Assembly (NCBI GenBank): GCA_963771435.1
Contig: CAVYTF010000008.1
Location: forward strand, 1 to 64,000
Length of the DNA stretch: 64,000 nt
Direction of reading: 5' to 3'
Origin: CAVYTF01 sp963771435
GTDB lineage: Bacteria > Bacteroidota > Bacteroidia > Chitinophagales > Chitinophagaceae
The notes below the pieces were generated by a model, which made no database searches, was not told the origin of the DNA, and saw only the letters and a list, made by a program, of their open reading frames with translations. Position numbers and translations under genes: made by a program. This document shows, piece by piece, positions 1 through 9,210 of this stretch (the stretch's first letter is position 1; each line of letters begins with the position of its first letter).

Positions 1-653
1 GGTGAACCAAACCTGTCAAACGGCAATATCTTCCCTGTTGGCAACAGCCGTGCGTCAAACTCTACTAACTGCTTAGTATTCATTTGAACTTTCAAATTAT
101 CAACCTTTTCCCCAAGCTTAAAATACGGATGCCACCCATCACACAAAGGCATGTCAGTGCCACCTCTATTAGTTATTGTTGTTATAACCGACAACACATT
201 TTCTTTTTGTAAAGTATAAGTTACTTCAATATCATACTCAAACGGAAACCCTTCTTCTTTCTTATTGTAATGATAAAGCAATGCAACCATCGCCCCCTCA
301 TCATCACTTTCTTTTCTCGTCATTTCAAACATCGCATCAAACAACAAACCATGTATCGCTTCTTTGTTTAAATAGAATTTATCTACTTTATAATTTCTAT
401 CTTCAAATGAATATTCTCCGTCTCTTACCCTGCATACGTACGGCGACAACTTAGCGCTTTTAAACCCATTCCTAATATTCTGTTCAGCATCAGCAACATC
501 TTCAAAACCGTTAATAACATTGGTTTCCTCCCCATTTTTCACAACAGAGAATTTATTCAACAATGCCCCAAATGCAAAAACCTCCGCACTCGTTCCTGAA
601 ACGCCATCTTTTAAAATAATTTTATTTTCTATTTTATTAATTTCAAATCGCAT
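1..653 (-). CDS. Aldose 1-epimerase family protein (5' part)
   Basis: Reading the minus strand from an ATG at 651-653 gives 217 codons that run off the left edge of the window. The protein resembles the galactose mutarotase / aldose 1-epimerase fold: an N-terminal beta-rich start, an HG motif (HGLLFD near residue 100), a FPFEYD segment, a conserved HPYF motif near residue 175 and a PTGKILPF segment near the edge. These enzymes interconvert alpha and beta sugar anomers in the cytoplasm; no signal peptide is visible. The variant HPYF motif suggests the broader 'aldose epimerase-like' group, so the substrate is uncertain. A second, clearer mutarotase with a lipoprotein signal lies at 51116-52300. 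The C-terminal catalytic Glu region lies outside the window. Confidence 0.8.
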   Translation of the reverse strand, partial: MRFEINKIENKIILKDGVSGTSAEVFAFGALLNKFSVVKNGEETNVINGFEDVADAEQNIRNGFKSAKLSPYVCRVRDGEYSFEDRNYKVDKFYLNKEAIHGLLFDAMFEMTRKESDDEGAMVALLYHYNKKEEGFPFEYDIEVTYTLQKENVLSVITTITNRGGTDMPLCDGWHPYFKLGEKVDNLKVQMNTKQLVEFDARLLPTGKILPFDRFGS

Positions 654-1091
654 ACAATCTGTTTTAAATAAATAACAAAAATCAACAATATAGGCAAACC
701 CTTACAAGCCGTTTATAAACAATATCGAAAACATCCCTTCGTATCCTTTGTGTCTCTTTTCTTTGCGTCCTTTGTGGTTCATCACCTAAATCCCCCCATT
801 TTTACTTTTTGTTTTTTACTTTTTACTTTCCTCCCTGCCTTTATGTCTCTATCATATATGTTTTACCTGCAATAAACTTCCCTTTCTAACCCTTGCTAAC
901 CTCCTTCCACCTCCCTGCCACATCCGTGCGTCCTTCACGCCACCTTCACTGGACTCCTACTCAACCGCCAGTCCAGTTTCATACCATTAAACTTCCTGCC
1001 ACTTTTACCTGTTCCATAAAATAAAGAAAAGACTCATACAAAACTAACAATCGTTTACTTAATAATTTAATTTGCACTCCCTAATATTACT
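654..1091. other. Intergenic region, divergent promoters expected
   Basis: This 438 bp stretch separates two divergent genes. It holds pyrimidine-rich low-complexity sequence around 720-845 (runs of 'tcctttgtg' and 'ttttactttt' type words) and a dispersed repeat at 913-960 that is listed separately. I found no ORF that looks coding and no exact TAnnTTTG box close to either start codon. Confidence 0.5.
913..960 (+). repeat. Dispersed repeat R1, copy 1
   Basis: These 48 bases match the reverse complement of 31961-32008 at 42 of 48 positions without gaps (for example ccctgccacatcc and gccaccttcact are shared). A weaker relative may lie at 17905-17950. This copy sits just upstream of icmF, the other just downstream of the acyl-CoA carboxylase gene. 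It is too short to code for anything and no transposase is near. Confidence 0.7.
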
Positions 1092-4000
1092 ATGAGTTTT
1101 CATTTAACAAACAAAGTGCGCATCGTCACCGCCGCCAGCCTTTTCGACGGCCATGACGCCGCCATCAATATTATGCGCCGCATCATGCAAAGCAAAGGCG
1201 CAGAGATCATCCATTTAGGGCACAACCGTAGTGTCCTGGAGATTGTCGAATGCGCCATAGAAGAAGATGCCCAGGGCATTGCCATCACCTCCTATCAGGG
1301 CGGCCACATTGAGTTCTTTAAATACATGAAAGACCTGCTTGACCAAAACGGTTGCGGGCATATTAAGATATTCGGCGGTGGAGGGGGCACCATCTTACCA
1401 CAGGAAATACAGGAACTCCAGCACTACGGCATCACTAAGATATATTCTCCTGACGATGGCCGCCACATGGGCTTAGAGGGAATGATTGAAGATGTCCTTA
1501 AGCAATGTGACTTTAGCTTAAATGGCAACGGCGATTATAAAACAGCAATGACTCTCGGAGAAGTTCATGACATCAGGAAAATTGCCCGTCAAATAACCAA
1601 CGCAGAGAATGGTCAACCACAAACCACAAACTACAAACCACAAACTATTCCCGTTCTCGGCATTACCGGCACCGGCGGAGCTGGCAAATCATCTGTAACC
1701 GATGAAATAGTAAGAAGATTTTTGCATGCCTACACTGACAAAACAATCGCCGTCATTTCTGTTGACCCCTCCAAGAAAAAGACGGGCGGGGCATTATTAG
1801 GCGACCGTATAAGGATGAATGCCATCTCCCACCCGCGTGCCTACATGCGCTCCCTTGCCACCCGTGAAAGCGATAAAGCCCTAAGCCAATATGTACAGGA
1901 AGCCATTGATATCTGCCGCGCCGCCGCTTATGATTTCATTATTTTAGAAAGCGCGGGCGTTGGTCAAAGCGACGCTTCCATTCTTGACTACTGCAACGTA
2001 AGCATGTATGTGATGACCCCTGAGTATGGCGCTGCCTCTCAGTTAGAGAAGATAAATATGCTTGATTATGCCGATGTAATTGCCATCAACAAGTTCGATA
2101 AAGCCGGCGCGCTCGATGCCCTGCATGATGTCCGCAAACAATACAAGCGCAACCATAACCTATGGACAGCCAAAGATGAAGACCTTCCCATAGTAGGAAC
2201 TATTGCCGCCCAATTCAACGATGCAGGCGTCAATGAATTATTTGACCAAATAATGCTTGCCGTAGAAAAGAAAACCAGAGTTGGCTTTGGCATACCACCA
2301 TTATTATCTACAAAAGCAGTCGATGAAGCCACCACCACCAAATCACAGATCATCCCTCCAAAACGCGTCCGTTATCTCTCTGAAATAGCAGAAAATAATC
2401 ACAGCTATGATGCATGGGTCAATGAACAATGCCTCATCGCATCTAAACTATATCAAATCAACGGAGTAATAAACTTACAGGAATTAGAAGGCTCCTCAAA
2501 AGCCCTCTCCAAAGGAGAGGGTTTGAATGAAGTCTACCACCAATTAGAAGAACAACTCCACCCCGAATGTAAAAAACTAGTTCACAACTGGAACAGCGTT
2601 ACAGAAAAATACAGCAAAGACTTCTTTGAATACCAGGTAAGAAACAAGACTATTAGGCAACCCCTTACTACATTATCCTTGAGCGGTACTAAGATTCCCA
2701 AGATTGTTTTACCTAAATACAAAGACTGGGGCGACATTCTAAAATGGCAACTGCAGGAAAACATCCCCGGCGAGTTTCCCTTTACTTCTGGTGTATTTGA
2801 ACTAAAGCGTACTGGCGAAGACCCCACCCGCATGTTTGCTGGTGAAGGCTGCCCTGAACGCACCAACAAACGCTTCCATTATGTCTCTCTTGGTCAGCCC
2901 GCCATTCGCCTCAGCACAGCGTTTGACAGCGTTACGCTTTATGGTGAAGACCCCCATTCCCGCCCTGACATCTATGGTAAGATTGGCAACAGCGGCGTAA
3001 GCATTGCCACGGTGGATGATGCAAAAAAACTCTACAGCGGTTTCGACCTCTGCGACGCAAAAACATCCGTGTCCATGACCATCAACGGCCCTGCTCCCAT
3101 GCTCCTTGCGTTTTTTATGAACGCTGCCATTGACCAGCTTTGCGAGAAATGGATAAATGAGAATGGAAAATGGAAAATTGTTGAACAGGCTTTTGAAGAT
3201 AAATATAAACAGGGTTCCAAGCCTTCTTATTACAATCCTTCCTCGCCCGAAAGATTGCCGGAAGGCAACAATGGTTTAGGTCTAAAACTCCTTGGTTTAA
3301 GCGGCGACGAAGTATTGCCTGCCGATATATACGAAGAAATAAGAGCCGAAGCCTTATCACAAGTACGCGGCACGGTGCAGGCTGACATTCTCAAAGAGGA
3401 CCAGGCGCAGAACACCTGCATTTTCTCCACGGAGTTCGCCTTAAAGTTAATGGGCGACGTGCAGCAGTATTTCATTGACCATTCCGTAAAGAACTTTTAC
3501 AGCGTCAGCATCAGCGGCTACCATATTGCTGAAGCCGGGGCCAACCCCATCACCCAGCTTGCTTTCACGTTGAGCAACGGCTTCACTTATGTGGAGTATT
3601 ATCTCAGCCGCGGCATGAACATTGATGATTTTGCCCCCAACCTTTCCTTCTTTTTCAGCAACGGTATGGATGCCGAATATAGCGTCATCGGCAGGGTAGC
3701 GCGCCGCATTTGGGCAAAAGCCATGAAGCATAAATACAAGGCTAATGAGCGCTCCCAGAAACTAAAATACCATATACAAACAAGCGGCAGGAGCCTCCAC
3801 GCGCAGGAAATTGATTTCAACGACATCCGCACCACCCTGCAGGCTTTGTATGCCATTTACGACAACTGCAATTCCCTGCATACAAACGCTTACGATGAAG
3901 CCATCACTACGCCAACGGAGGAAAGTGTGCGCCGTGCCATAGCCATCCAGCTTATCATCAACCGTGAACTGGGCAGCGCTAAAACAGAGAATTTCACACA

Positions 4001-4466
4001 AGGCAGCTTCGCTATTGAAGAACTAACTGACCTTGTTGAAGAAGCTGTACTCCTTGAGTTTGACAAGCTCACAGAGCGTGGGGGCGTGCTCGGCGCTATG
4101 GAAAGAATGTACCAGCGCAACAAGATACAGGAAGAAAGCATGGTATATGAAATGCAGAAATCAACAGGCGAGCTACCCCTGGTGGGCGTGAATACTTTTT
4201 TAAACAAACAGGGCTCCCCAACTATCACACCCGGCGAGGTCATCCGCGCCACCAAAGAAGAAAAAGAACAGCAGATACAGAACCTGCAGGCCTTCCACAA
4301 ACGCAACGAACATCTCACTGCAGAAAAGCTCAATAAACTAAAACAGGTCGCCATCAACAACGGCAACCTCTTTGAGGAACTAATGGAAACAGTAAAATAC
4401 TGCTCCCTCGGGCAGATAACACATGCGCTGTATGCAGTGGGGGGCCAGTACAGGAGAAATATGTAG
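1092..4466 (+). CDS. icmF: Fused isobutyryl-CoA mutase (IcmF)
   Basis: This 1124-residue protein joins three domains. The adenosylcobalamin-binding domain covers about residues 8-140, with DGHD at 19-22 providing the lower ligand His21. A MeaB/ArgK-like G-protein chaperone domain follows, with Walker A GTGGAGKS at 193-200. The mutase TIM barrel fills roughly residue 540 onward. That order is the IcmF architecture, known to interconvert isobutyryl-CoA and n-butyryl-CoA with the GTPase guarding cofactor loading. In the mutase domain a Phe (SGVFELK) and a Gln (QAQNTC) stand where methylmalonyl-CoA mutase has Tyr and Arg, which supports the isobutyryl or related short branched substrates rather than methylmalonyl-CoA. 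Both interdomain linkers carry repeat-like inserts (residues about 172-186 and 468-480). The gene stands alone. An alternative name is pivalyl/isovaleryl-CoA mutase. Confidence 0.95.
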   Translation: MSFHLTNKVRIVTAASLFDGHDAAINIMRRIMQSKGAEIIHLGHNRSVLEIVECAIEEDAQGIAITSYQGGHIEFFKYMKDLLDQNGCGHIKIFGGGGGTILPQEIQELQHYGITKIYSPDDGRHMGLEGMIEDVLKQCDFSLNGNGDYKTAMTLGEVHDIRKIARQITNAENGQPQTTNYKPQTIPVLGITGTGGAGKSSVTDEIVRRFLHAYTDKTIAVISVDPSKKKTGGALLGDRIRMNAISHPRAYMRSLATRESDKALSQYVQEAIDICRAAAYDFIILESAGVGQSDASILDYCNVSMYVMTPEYGAASQLEKINMLDYADVIAINKFDKAGALDALHDVRKQYKRNHNLWTAKDEDLPIVGTIAAQFNDAGVNELFDQIMLAVEKKTRVGFGIPPLLSTKAVDEATTTKSQIIPPKRVRYLSEIAENNHSYDAWVNEQCLIASKLYQINGVINLQELEGSSKALSKGEGLNEVYHQLEEQLHPECKKLVHNWNSVTEKYSKDFFEYQVRNKTIRQPLTTLSLSGTKIPKIVLPKYKDWGDILKWQLQENIPGEFPFTSGVFELKRTGEDPTRMFAGEGCPERTNKRFHYVSLGQPAIRLSTAFDSVTLYGEDPHSRPDIYGKIGNSGVSIATVDDAKKLYSGFDLCDAKTSVSMTINGPAPMLLAFFMNAAIDQLCEKWINENGKWKIVEQAFEDKYKQGSKPSYYNPSSPERLPEGNNGLGLKLLGLSGDEVLPADIYEEIRAEALSQVRGTVQADILKEDQAQNTCIFSTEFALKLMGDVQQYFIDHSVKNFYSVSISGYHIAEAGANPITQLAFTLSNGFTYVEYYLSRGMNIDDFAPNLSFFFSNGMDAEYSVIGRVARRIWAKAMKHKYKANERSQKLKYHIQTSGRSLHAQEIDFNDIRTTLQALYAIYDNCNSLHTNAYDEAITTPTEESVRRAIAIQLIINRELGSAKTENFTQGSFAIEELTDLVEEAVLLEFDKLTERGGVLGAMERMYQRNKIQEESMVYEMQKSTGELPLVGVNTFLNKQGSPTITPGEVIRATKEEKEQQIQNLQAFHKRNEHLTAEKLNKLKQVAINNGNLFEELMETVKYCSLGQITHALYAVGGQYRRNM
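2503..2521. repeat. Perfect palindrome inside icmF
   Basis: CCCTCTCC-AAA-GGAGAGGG forms a perfect 8 bp stem with a 3-base loop in the middle of the icmF reading frame, encoding part of the segment SKALSKGEGLN. It lies in the linker between the G-protein and mutase domains, where an in-frame insert would be tolerated. Confidence 0.7.
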
Positions 4467-4549
4467 GGAAACGGAGAATTATGAAATATGAATTGTATTT
4501 GTGACTGGCACCTACCAAGTAAATAATCATAAAACATTGATTTTTAACC

Positions 4550-4738
4550 TTTCCGCCGCAACCAAACTGGTTTCCGCCTGAGTTAAATGAGTTTCCGCGA
4601 CAACCAAATGAGTTTCCACCGAAGGGAAATGAGTTTGCGCCGGAACCAAATTGGTTTCCGTTGTAACCAAATGAGTTTGCATGACTGCCAAATGAGTTTC
4701 CTTCGGAAGGAAATTGGTTTCCACAGGAGCCAAATAGG
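4550..4738. repeat. Tandem array of nine 21-bp units
   Basis: Nine contiguous units of exactly 21 bp begin with tttcc or tttgc and end mostly in caaatgag or aaattgg. Several units are near-palindromic, for example tttccttcggaaggaaa at 4700-4716. Because 21 is a multiple of three, both strands stay open for 60-70 codons with repetitive translations such as ETHLVVA; I do not regard these as genes. The array lies between the convergent ends of icmF and the YciI-like gene. A second 21-bp array of similar design is at 59740-59948. Confidence 0.9.
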
Positions 4739-4898
4739 ATTGCGTGGGAAGGGTGGGAGTTTACCTGGCAATCAGAAGTTGGGAGGTAAGAGTTAGAAGA
4801 ATAGGAGTGCCGTTGGTTTTTGGAGAGAGGTTGAAGCTCCAGCGTTCAATACATGTTCTGCTTTTGCCAGAATCATAATCCAATATTAACTTCAATAA

Positions 4899-5165
4899 CT
4901 ATTCAGGCAACATGGTATCATTCCATTCCCTTATAGCAAATGACTTTACTATCCCTTCAAGTATGAAGGGGTCTTCGGTTACAAATAGCTCGGCTGCCTC
5001 ACGGGTTTTGAATATTGCCATATTTCCCCTGTCACCAAATGGCCCGATTCCAATAATCTGTCCTTTAGCAACGTATTTTTCAACAACAACTTTGTGCCTT
5101 GGATAAACTGACATTATTGTTTCCATAGTTGCTCCGGATGATTCTCCAATAACTACTGTTTTCAT
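4899..5165 (-). CDS. YciI-like small protein
   Basis: The 88-residue product resembles the YciI/YCII fold: a ferredoxin-like alpha/beta protein with an early MSVYPRHK segment, a central GQIIGIGPFGDRGNMAIFKT strand pair and the typical 'EDPFILEGIVKSFAIREWN' C-terminal pattern. Members are small dimeric proteins of mostly unknown role, some linked to chlorinated-catechol breakdown or signalling. I chose the ATG at 5165 (MKTVVIGES) rather than the upstream start ten codons earlier, because the extra residues do not fit the family. The gene stands alone on the minus strand. Confidence 0.75.
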   Translation of the reverse strand: MKTVVIGESSGATMETIMSVYPRHKVVVEKYVAKGQIIGIGPFGDRGNMAIFKTREAAELFVTEDPFILEGIVKSFAIREWNDTMLPE

Positions 5166-5310
5166 GATTTTATCTTTTCGAGGTAAAAATAACAAATTGG
5201 AATAAATGGTAAAATTGTTTCAGCGGCTGTCCCCCCAGTCACCAGTTCTGGCATCTTCGCTGTCTGTCCGATCCTTCAAGGTATTCGGCTGTTGCCCTCA
5301 CAATAATTGA

Positions 5311-5784
5311 TTAACTAAGCTTCCTGTACTTCGTCCCTATATAATCAACAAAATCAGGTTCAATTCCTTGTTGGCGAAGTATGGTTTGAATTTGTGCCCT
5401 ATGATGAATAGAATGATAATTTAGCTGCAGGGCGATGTCTTTTGGCGTCGCGGCCCAGGCCGAATCGTCAAAGCCAATAAAAGTCACTTCAGTTAATAGT
5501 TCATCCTCTGTATGTTGAGATATATGGTTTAGCCAAAGATCCAAACTTATTGTCCACTCTCTTTCCAGTTCGTCAAATTGGTAAACAGGTTCCCACCAGC
5601 TCATTGTCTTTGCGCGGGCATCCTGTTTAATTCTGGCAAACCACTTGTATTGGCAGTTTATTAAATGGCTAAACAATTTTATAGCTTCTCGTGGTTCGCT
5701 GAGTAATTTTATTTTCTTCAACAGATTCTTATTCGTCGCATCATTATAATTAAATGTGTCAATAAGATAATTGTTCAATTGCAT
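5311..5784 (-). CDS. DinB-like four-helix protein
   Basis: This 157-residue protein has the DinB/YfiT-like four-helix bundle pattern. His41 (FSHLINCQYKW), and a YHSIHHRAQIQTILRQQG helix near residues 123-140, supply the usual metal-binding His residues. Most members are stress-linked or act as metal-dependent thiol transferases; the function of this one is not determined. It is the last gene of a likely operon, 14 bp after the alpha/beta hydrolase gene. Confidence 0.85.
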   Translation of the reverse strand: MQLNNYLIDTFNYNDATNKNLLKKIKLLSEPREAIKLFSHLINCQYKWFARIKQDARAKTMSWWEPVYQFDELEREWTISLDLWLNHISQHTEDELLTEVTFIGFDDSAWAATPKDIALQLNYHSIHHRAQIQTILRQQGIEPDFVDYIGTKYRKLS

Positions 5785-5798
5785 AATATCACATTAAA

Positions 5799-6707
5799 TT
5801 AATTCGCCCTCTGTAAAAACTTATCCATTTCCCCGATCATCCAGTCAAAGTCTTCCCACATCAAAAAATGCTTGCCATTCTCAGAAAATACCAGCGTCAC
5901 ATTTTTAGCTTTTGCATATTGCGCTGCATATCTTTTTTCCCCTTCAGCCTTGGACTGTATCAAATCATATCCCCTCCATGACCCAAGTACCAATATCGGG
6001 GATTGTATCCTCGACACTGCCTCCCGCAGATCCAGCGTATCAGCTTCCAGGTTCATCAGCGCACCGCTCTTCATATCGCTCGCTTTATCCCATACCCATG
6101 TTTCAGCTATACGTCCGCTATCAGAAAGCAGCTTTTCGATCTCAACCATGCCGGCTTGATAACTAGCATCCGAATGGTAGGCAGAGTCTCGTTTCTTCCA
6201 ATAGGCAGGGCTTTGCGCCAGCACTTTGGCGTAAATTGCACCATCAGCCTTGACCAGCGAATCCTTGTCAAGGTGATCCACATCCACGGCAGCATCAAAA
6301 GGTGTTCCGTCCAGGTCTATAAAGGGGCCAATAAGGTCAGGGCGGGTGCAGGCGATCCAGGTGGCTAACGCCCCGCCAAAGCTAAAACCAACCAGAACAG
6401 GCTTATGTAAATGATGATCGGTAATGAACCGGATAATATCATCCCTTTGTTTCATTAATAAATGATCATGAACTCCCGAAGGAGGTTGCCCCGCAAACCC
6501 CGCCAAAGTAATTACATAGCATTTGTAATGGTCTTTATAATGATCCACCACTTCATTGTAGGTATCCGCCGAACCCTTATTCCCGGGAATAAGGATCATC
6601 GGTTTTCCTTTTCCAACAATTCGCACACCGAACGAATAAGTATTTTGCGCTTGTGCAGCCAAACAGGTTAAAACAGAAAACAAGGATAAGCCAATTGACT
6701 TTATCAT
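5799..6707 (-). CDS. Secreted alpha/beta hydrolase
   Basis: The 302-residue product starts with a signal peptide ending near AQAQ (residue 21). It has an alpha/beta-hydrolase core: an oxyanion-loop LIPGNKG segment near residue 38, a nucleophile elbow GFSFGG with Ser109, and His280 in GKHFLMWED; the acid is probably an Asp near residue 240-250. The substrate is unknown. Its start ATG overlaps the stop codon of the upstream amidohydrolase gene in an ATGA arrangement, so the two are probably translationally coupled. Both are exported and may act on the same substrate. Confidence 0.88.
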   Translation of the reverse strand: MIKSIGLSLFSVLTCLAAQAQNTYSFGVRIVGKGKPMILIPGNKGSADTYNEVVDHYKDHYKCYVITLAGFAGQPPSGVHDHLLMKQRDDIIRFITDHHLHKPVLVGFSFGGALATWIACTRPDLIGPFIDLDGTPFDAAVDVDHLDKDSLVKADGAIYAKVLAQSPAYWKKRDSAYHSDASYQAGMVEIEKLLSDSGRIAETWVWDKASDMKSGALMNLEADTLDLREAVSRIQSPILVLGSWRGYDLIQSKAEGEKRYAAQYAKAKNVTLVFSENGKHFLMWEDFDWMIGEMDKFLQRAN

Positions 6708-8065
6708 TTTTGTTTTATTAGTTGCAATAGAGCTTGCCGGTCAATTAATTTACCCTTTAGCAATAGCATATCAATGCCTTTTAGATTTTCCAGGTCATCA
6801 AGTGGGTTAGCAGATAACACCAATAGGTCTGCGTCGCGGCCGGCTTGAATTGATCCAATATTTGGCCAATGATTAAATACCGATGGGTTACTGGTTGCCG
6901 CTGCAAGGGCCTGCCTGTTGGTTAGTCCATAACGATGCAGCATTTGTATTTCAATATGCTCGGATATGCCCGGCAAAGTTCCGAAAGCGTCCGCACCGCT
7001 GCCGGTAATGTAATGGACACCAGCTTTAATAAAAGCTTTTTCAAATTCGATTTGCCTTGCCGCGTTTTTAGCACTGATCCAACTGGTAGATTTACCGGTG
7101 GAGGTATCCATCGGCAAAAACACATCTTTAGGGTCGGTAAGGTAGGCGCCTGCCTGTTTCCAGATATTTTGGTGGTCAGGTAGCGAAGTGTACAGCATGG
7201 CCAGGGTGGGCATCAACGCCGTATGGGAGTTTGCAATAGCATGGGCGTAATTATTAAATAACGCATCAGAATCGATATTAAATCTATAAAAATACTTGCC
7301 AAAACGTACATTAGCTAATGAATCATGCTCATTCCGGCTAGCCAGGAAAACACTATCGGGAAAAGCGCCAAGGATATACCGCGAGGTGTGCACAAATGAA
7401 TTTACGCCATCTTTTAAACCTGCACTGTAATGCGCATATTGCATTTCCCCAATGGTATTGATGCCATATTTATTACATTGCGCAACCATTTTCGGCATCA
7501 GTTCTTCAGGGAACATGTGCTGCAACAAAATAGTACTAATGCCGGCTTTTTTTAAAGAATCAATGCGGTCAATTTCCTGGCTGACTTTAGAAATATCTTC
7601 TGCTGCTAACTCTCCCTTTTTTTCCAGTTCATCTTCAAAGCTGTCGGAAGGAATAGTGGTCAGCATTTTTATGTGCGGCGAAGGGTTTCCATTAGGTAAA
7701 TAGCCTTTTCTGCCTTCATCACCCGGGCCGGCTACAATGGTGGTTACTCCATAATACAAATGGGAATTGGCCTGTCCCTGTGTGCCTATCACCGAAAAAC
7801 AATCTATCAGGCCGGGAATAATAAATTTTCCTTCTGCATGTACCAACGTAGCATCCGCAGGAACCTTCACCTTGGTTTTAGAACCAGCAGCCACAATTTT
7901 TCCATGCCGCAAGATCACTACAGAATTGGCGATATCGCCAGACCCGTTGCCGTAATTGCTCAGATCAATGATTGTGGCACCAATTATTGCAACTGGCTTA
8001 TCCTGCGCGGTTACCTTGTCGAAAGTAAGCAGCAGAAGTAGAGAGATCAAGCTATATTTCACCAT
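6704..8065 (-). CDS. Secreted amidohydrolase-family protein lacking the HxH motif
   Basis: I start this gene at the ATG at 8065 (MVKYSLISLL), which gives a clean signal peptide and 453 residues. The protein has the amidohydrolase beta-sandwich ends (IIGATIIDLSN, KFIIPGLID and a C-terminal AGRDADLLVLSANPLDD segment). The first metal-binding His pair that should follow PGLID is replaced by CFSVIG. Later family landmarks remain, such as SFVHTSRY and TGSGADAFGTLPG with the catalytic-type Asp. It may bind one metal only or have changed chemistry. It heads an operon with the alpha/beta hydrolase (4 bp overlap) and the DinB-like gene. Confidence 0.85.
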   Translation of the reverse strand: MVKYSLISLLLLLTFDKVTAQDKPVAIIGATIIDLSNYGNGSGDIANSVVILRHGKIVAAGSKTKVKVPADATLVHAEGKFIIPGLIDCFSVIGTQGQANSHLYYGVTTIVAGPGDEGRKGYLPNGNPSPHIKMLTTIPSDSFEDELEKKGELAAEDISKVSQEIDRIDSLKKAGISTILLQHMFPEELMPKMVAQCNKYGINTIGEMQYAHYSAGLKDGVNSFVHTSRYILGAFPDSVFLASRNEHDSLANVRFGKYFYRFNIDSDALFNNYAHAIANSHTALMPTLAMLYTSLPDHQNIWKQAGAYLTDPKDVFLPMDTSTGKSTSWISAKNAARQIEFEKAFIKAGVHYITGSGADAFGTLPGISEHIEIQMLHRYGLTNRQALAAATSNPSVFNHWPNIGSIQAGRDADLLVLSANPLDDLENLKGIDMLLLKGKLIDRQALLQLIKQK

Positions 8066-8294
8066 TTGATTGTGTTGTGTTTGAGTTGTTAATTGAAGCA
8101 AATTAGCACAAATCTTTGATTTGTTTCATCCATCAGTAACTGTTTCAACTACAAAATCAATTATTTCTTTCGCAGCCCTTTCAGTCGCTCAAATATGCAG
8201 CCCAACCCTCTGTGCATAAGTACATGTGGCTTTCAATCTTGGCACAGGTCTGACCTATGTCTACCCATAAGTTGTTCCCACTCGGTAATTGAGA

Positions 8295-9167
8295 TTATTT
8301 TTGGTTTTCATAATTTAGATTTTGATTTATTATAAAATGTGCTTTATCCGCAGTTATTAAATTGAACAGATAGTCCTTAATAACCATATTCCAACCCTGG
8401 TGACACTTTTCATAACATTTCATTTCAGGCACAAGCCCTTCATGCGTAAAATGAAGTAAGGTTTTATCTCCTTTTGTAGTTATCTCAAAGATCATCTTTG
8501 TGTTTTCCCATTCATGCTTATCTTTCTCCAGCCAGTATAGTGTACTATCAGTAACAAGCCATACGATTTTTTTACCGGGTATCACTTCAACTAATTTCTG
8601 TTTGGAATAATGGGCACCTGGATGGTGAATAACAAATTCGTCATCCAATTTTTTACTGTTTCCCTCTAAGTCCTTACCACCCCACCATTTTGCAACATCG
8701 TTGGTTATGCGGTCAAAAACATCCTGGGGCGATCTTGTAACTTCTATCGTTGCTGTAAAACTTTCTATCAGTTTGTATAAATTCCCTTTGATCACCATAT
8801 CACATATCTGAACTAACCTGTCATATTCATTCTCAGGAACAACACCATCATAAGTAAATGTAAGTAGAGTATTGTCGCCTTTGGAAGTTAATTCAAAGAT
8901 CATTTTTGTTCCCGTCCATTCAAAGTTGTCGGTTTTTCGTATGCTATCCGTTACAAGCCATACAACTTTTTCATTTGGCACAAATTCAACCACCTTGTTT
9001 TTTGAATAATGCGTATCCCCTGACCTAAATACAAATTCATCATTAAGTTTGGTACATTCCCCTTCCATTTCTTCAGGCCAATATTTTGAAACGTCATTGA
9101 GGACATGATCGAAAACATCTTTCGGAGATTTTGCAACCTCAATTGTTACCGTGTATTTTTTTTTCAT
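8295..9167 (-). CDS. Tandem SRPBCC (AHSA1-like) protein
   Basis: The product, about 290 residues, is two copies of one domain. Repeat one (about residues 3-135) and repeat two (about 138-275) share TIEV-SP-DVFD, KLDDEFV, HYSK-KLVE--P--K-VWLVTDS and KMIFE-T-KGD-TLL-FT--G-VPE. This is the SRPBCC/START-like fold found in AHSA1-type proteins, with a hydrophobic cavity for a ligand. Two domains in one chain are unusual for this family. An upstream GTG at 9179 is also in frame, but the ATG at 9167 is preceded by AGGGTG and is preferred. The gene is alone and its role is unknown. Confidence 0.85.
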   Translation of the reverse strand: MKKKYTVTIEVAKSPKDVFDHVLNDVSKYWPEEMEGECTKLNDEFVFRSGDTHYSKNKVVEFVPNEKVVWLVTDSIRKTDNFEWTGTKMIFELTSKGDNTLLTFTYDGVVPENEYDRLVQICDMVIKGNLYKLIESFTATIEVTRSPQDVFDRITNDVAKWWGGKDLEGNSKKLDDEFVIHHPGAHYSKQKLVEVIPGKKIVWLVTDSTLYWLEKDKHEWENTKMIFEITTKGDKTLLHFTHEGLVPEMKCYEKCHQGWNMVIKDYLFNLITADKAHFIINQNLNYENQK

Positions 9168-9210
9168 TTTGTTTTTCACCCTTTTTAATGTTCTCTACCA
9201 GCGCTTTCAA

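Noticed and set aside
3890..4537. 215-codon minus-strand ORF
   Set aside because: It is opposite the mutase domain of icmF and has the composition of a shadow frame.
4527..4796. Overlapping ORFs with repeated ETHLV or NQMSF peptides
   Set aside because: They are products of the 21-bp array, which has a period divisible by three.
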